DNA of 7,277 nt. It comes from Actinomycetota bacterium. Lineage in GTDB: Bacteria > Actinomycetota > Acidimicrobiia > Acidimicrobiales > SZUA-35. Shown in pieces: positions 6,807-7,277 of this stretch (the first letter of the stretch is position 1; each line of letters starts with the position of its first letter). The stretch lies in assembly GCA_027730885.1 (NCBI GenBank), contig JAQCHM010000167.1, positions 1 to 7,277 on the forward strand, written 5' to 3'. The translations under genes were made by a program, and so were the position numbers. The notes beneath the pieces are model-generated. The model was not told the origin of the DNA and searched no databases. It saw only the letters and a program-made list of their open reading frames with translations.

Positions 6807-7061
6807 TCAGATCCTCAGCGGCGGCCTCGACTTCGCCTCGCTCAAGAGCGGAGTGAAAGTGTCGTCCACCAGGATTGAGAGGCTGTCGCCCTGGAACACG
6901 GCTCCACAGATCGCCTTGGAGTCGTATCTCCGATCCTCCACGACGAGGAAGTAGCTGCTACTGCGGCCAAATCCGTACTTCTTTAGAAACGCGTCGCGGC
7001 CAAACACATCAAACTCGGCGACTGCTCCCAGGACAGCAGCAGCCGTGACATTAGCTAACAC
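6807..7061 (-). pseudogene. Fragment resembling the N-terminal head domain of ScoMcrA-type endonucleases, probably frameshifted
   Basis: The first ~55 residues, with VLGAVAEFDVFGRDAFLKKYGF, SSSYFLVVEDRRYDSKAICGAV, match the N-terminal head domain found on ScoMcrA-like (type IV, modification-dependent) HNH endonucleases and related proteins, where GRDAFL..YGFG, SYFLV and YDSKAI.G are typical. The frame then degenerates and stops at 6809-6807. The full family has several hundred more residues (SRA-like and HNH domains), which are missing. Starting at 6894 a different - strand frame stays open and reads PGRQPLNPGG followed by a charged helical stretch, so loss of one base near 6893 may have broken the gene. 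The GTG at 7061 is preferred over the ATG at 7067 because AAAGGA (7074-7069) is spaced 7 nt from the GTG but only 1 nt from the ATG. The domain match is from memory. A short intact orphan protein is the alternative. Confidence 0.5.
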
Positions 7062-7068
7062 TGTCATT

Positions 7069-7074
7069 TCCTTT
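7069..7074 (-). promoter_or_regulatory. Ribosome binding site AAAGGA
   Basis: AAAGGA on the - strand lies 7 nt upstream of the GTG at 7061 and 1 nt upstream of the ATG at 7067. The spacing favours the GTG start of the McrA-like fragment. It is the clearest Shine-Dalgarno sequence in the window. Confidence 0.55.
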
Positions 7075-7131
7075 CACATGCCGGCCCGAAGGCAAGTTAT
7101 GTGAGATGCCGCCTACTCGTACAGCAGACGC

Positions 7132-7147
7132 ACCGTTCGGGAACGGT
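7132..7147. promoter_or_regulatory. Perfect palindromic repeat, candidate operator
   Basis: ACCGTTC and GAACGGT are exact reverse complements separated by GG, giving a 16-bp palindrome about 70-85 nt upstream of the McrA-like fragment. On the - strand it overlaps TTGACC (7150-7145), a plausible -35 hexamer, although no convincing -10 box sits at the right distance. The symmetry and 2-nt centre suit a dimeric repressor site better than a terminator, as no T-run follows. It could instead be a stem near the end of a neighbouring gene. The remainder of 7068-7200 shows no gene. Confidence 0.35.
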
Positions 7148-7200
7148 CAACGCATCTGAGGCTGGTGCGGCGTTTCGAACACCCTTATCTCCTATCCCGC

Positions 7201-7277
7201 CTACCGGTCGGCCGGGCCGTACCTCCAGCCGACCGCGCCCGGCCCCGACGGCGAGGAAACTCTCGCCGGCGAGGACT
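7201..7277 (-). CDS. Possible 3' end of a gene entering from beyond the window
   Basis: On the - strand a frame is open from the window edge to TAG 7203-7201 and ends with GAVGWRYGPADR, which reads like a natural C-terminus. With only about 25 codons this is weak. The + strand also has an open frame here (reading PYLQPTAPGPDGEETL after a stop at 7157) but no start codon of its own. A 7-bp stem (7249-7255 with 7262-7268) and a direct repeat GGCGAGGA (7250-7257, 7268-7275) lie inside this stretch. Confidence 0.22.
   Translation of the reverse strand, partial: SSPARVSSPSGPGAVGWRYGPADR

Noticed and set aside
4955..7080. Transposon or integrative element carrying the restriction genes
   Set aside because: No transposase, integrase, terminal inverted repeats or target-site duplication could be found at either border.
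7160..7200. tRNA-like TTTCGAAC segment
   Set aside because: The flanking bases do not form a T-arm stem, and no anticodon arm or acceptor stem can be built around it.
7249..7268. 7-bp hairpin as an intrinsic terminator
   Set aside because: There is no T-run on either side, and it may lie within coding sequence of a gene cut by the window edge.

Overview
The window comes from a GC-rich bacterium that uses many GTG starts and packs its genes with overlaps. This fits an actinomycete-type genome (Actinomycetota, possibly Acidimicrobiia-like), but no marker gene fixes the lineage. It has two parts. Positions 1 to about 4960 are ordinary GC-rich chromosome (hand count 67% G+C over 1141-1200). Positions about 4960 to 7080 look foreign or remodelled, with lower G+C (52% over 5161-5220) and restriction-modification gene remnants.

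Region 1 (1-3422, + strand) is a D-xylose catabolic operon: the 3' three quarters of a class II, E. coli-type xylose isomerase (xylA), an aldose 1-epimerase (mutarotase) and a xylulokinase (xylB). The genes touch or overlap, so they are probably co-transcribed. Together they take D-xylose (anomer interconversion, isomerisation to D-xylulose, phosphorylation) to D-xylulose 5-phosphate, which enters the pentose phosphate pathway. xylB runs past the usual family end and overlaps the next gene by 75 nt on the opposite strand.

Region 2 (3348-4962, - strand) holds a complete family III (CaiB/BaiF) CoA-transferase. Only 25 nt upstream is the C-terminal remnant of a second gene, tentatively questin-oxidase-like (DUF4243), whose 5' part is gone.

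Region 3 (about 4963-6683, + strand) begins abruptly at that break. It holds the C-terminal half of an EcoRI-family adenine-specific DNA methyltransferase, without the AdoMet-binding and catalytic half. A complete DUF262 plus HNH nuclease gene follows, overlapping it by 4 nt (GTGA). The likely story is a restriction-modification or defence pair whose methylase lost its N-terminal half when this segment joined the - strand gene, leaving the nuclease intact.

Region 4 (6684-7277) carries a short - strand fragment resembling the N-terminal head domain of ScoMcrA-type (type IV, modification-dependent) endonucleases, apparently broken by a frameshift. It has a good ribosome binding site, and a perfect 16-bp palindrome lies upstream. 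The last roughly 75 bases may hold the end of another gene, but this is uncertain. No tRNA, rRNA, CRISPR array, transposase or integrase is visible.
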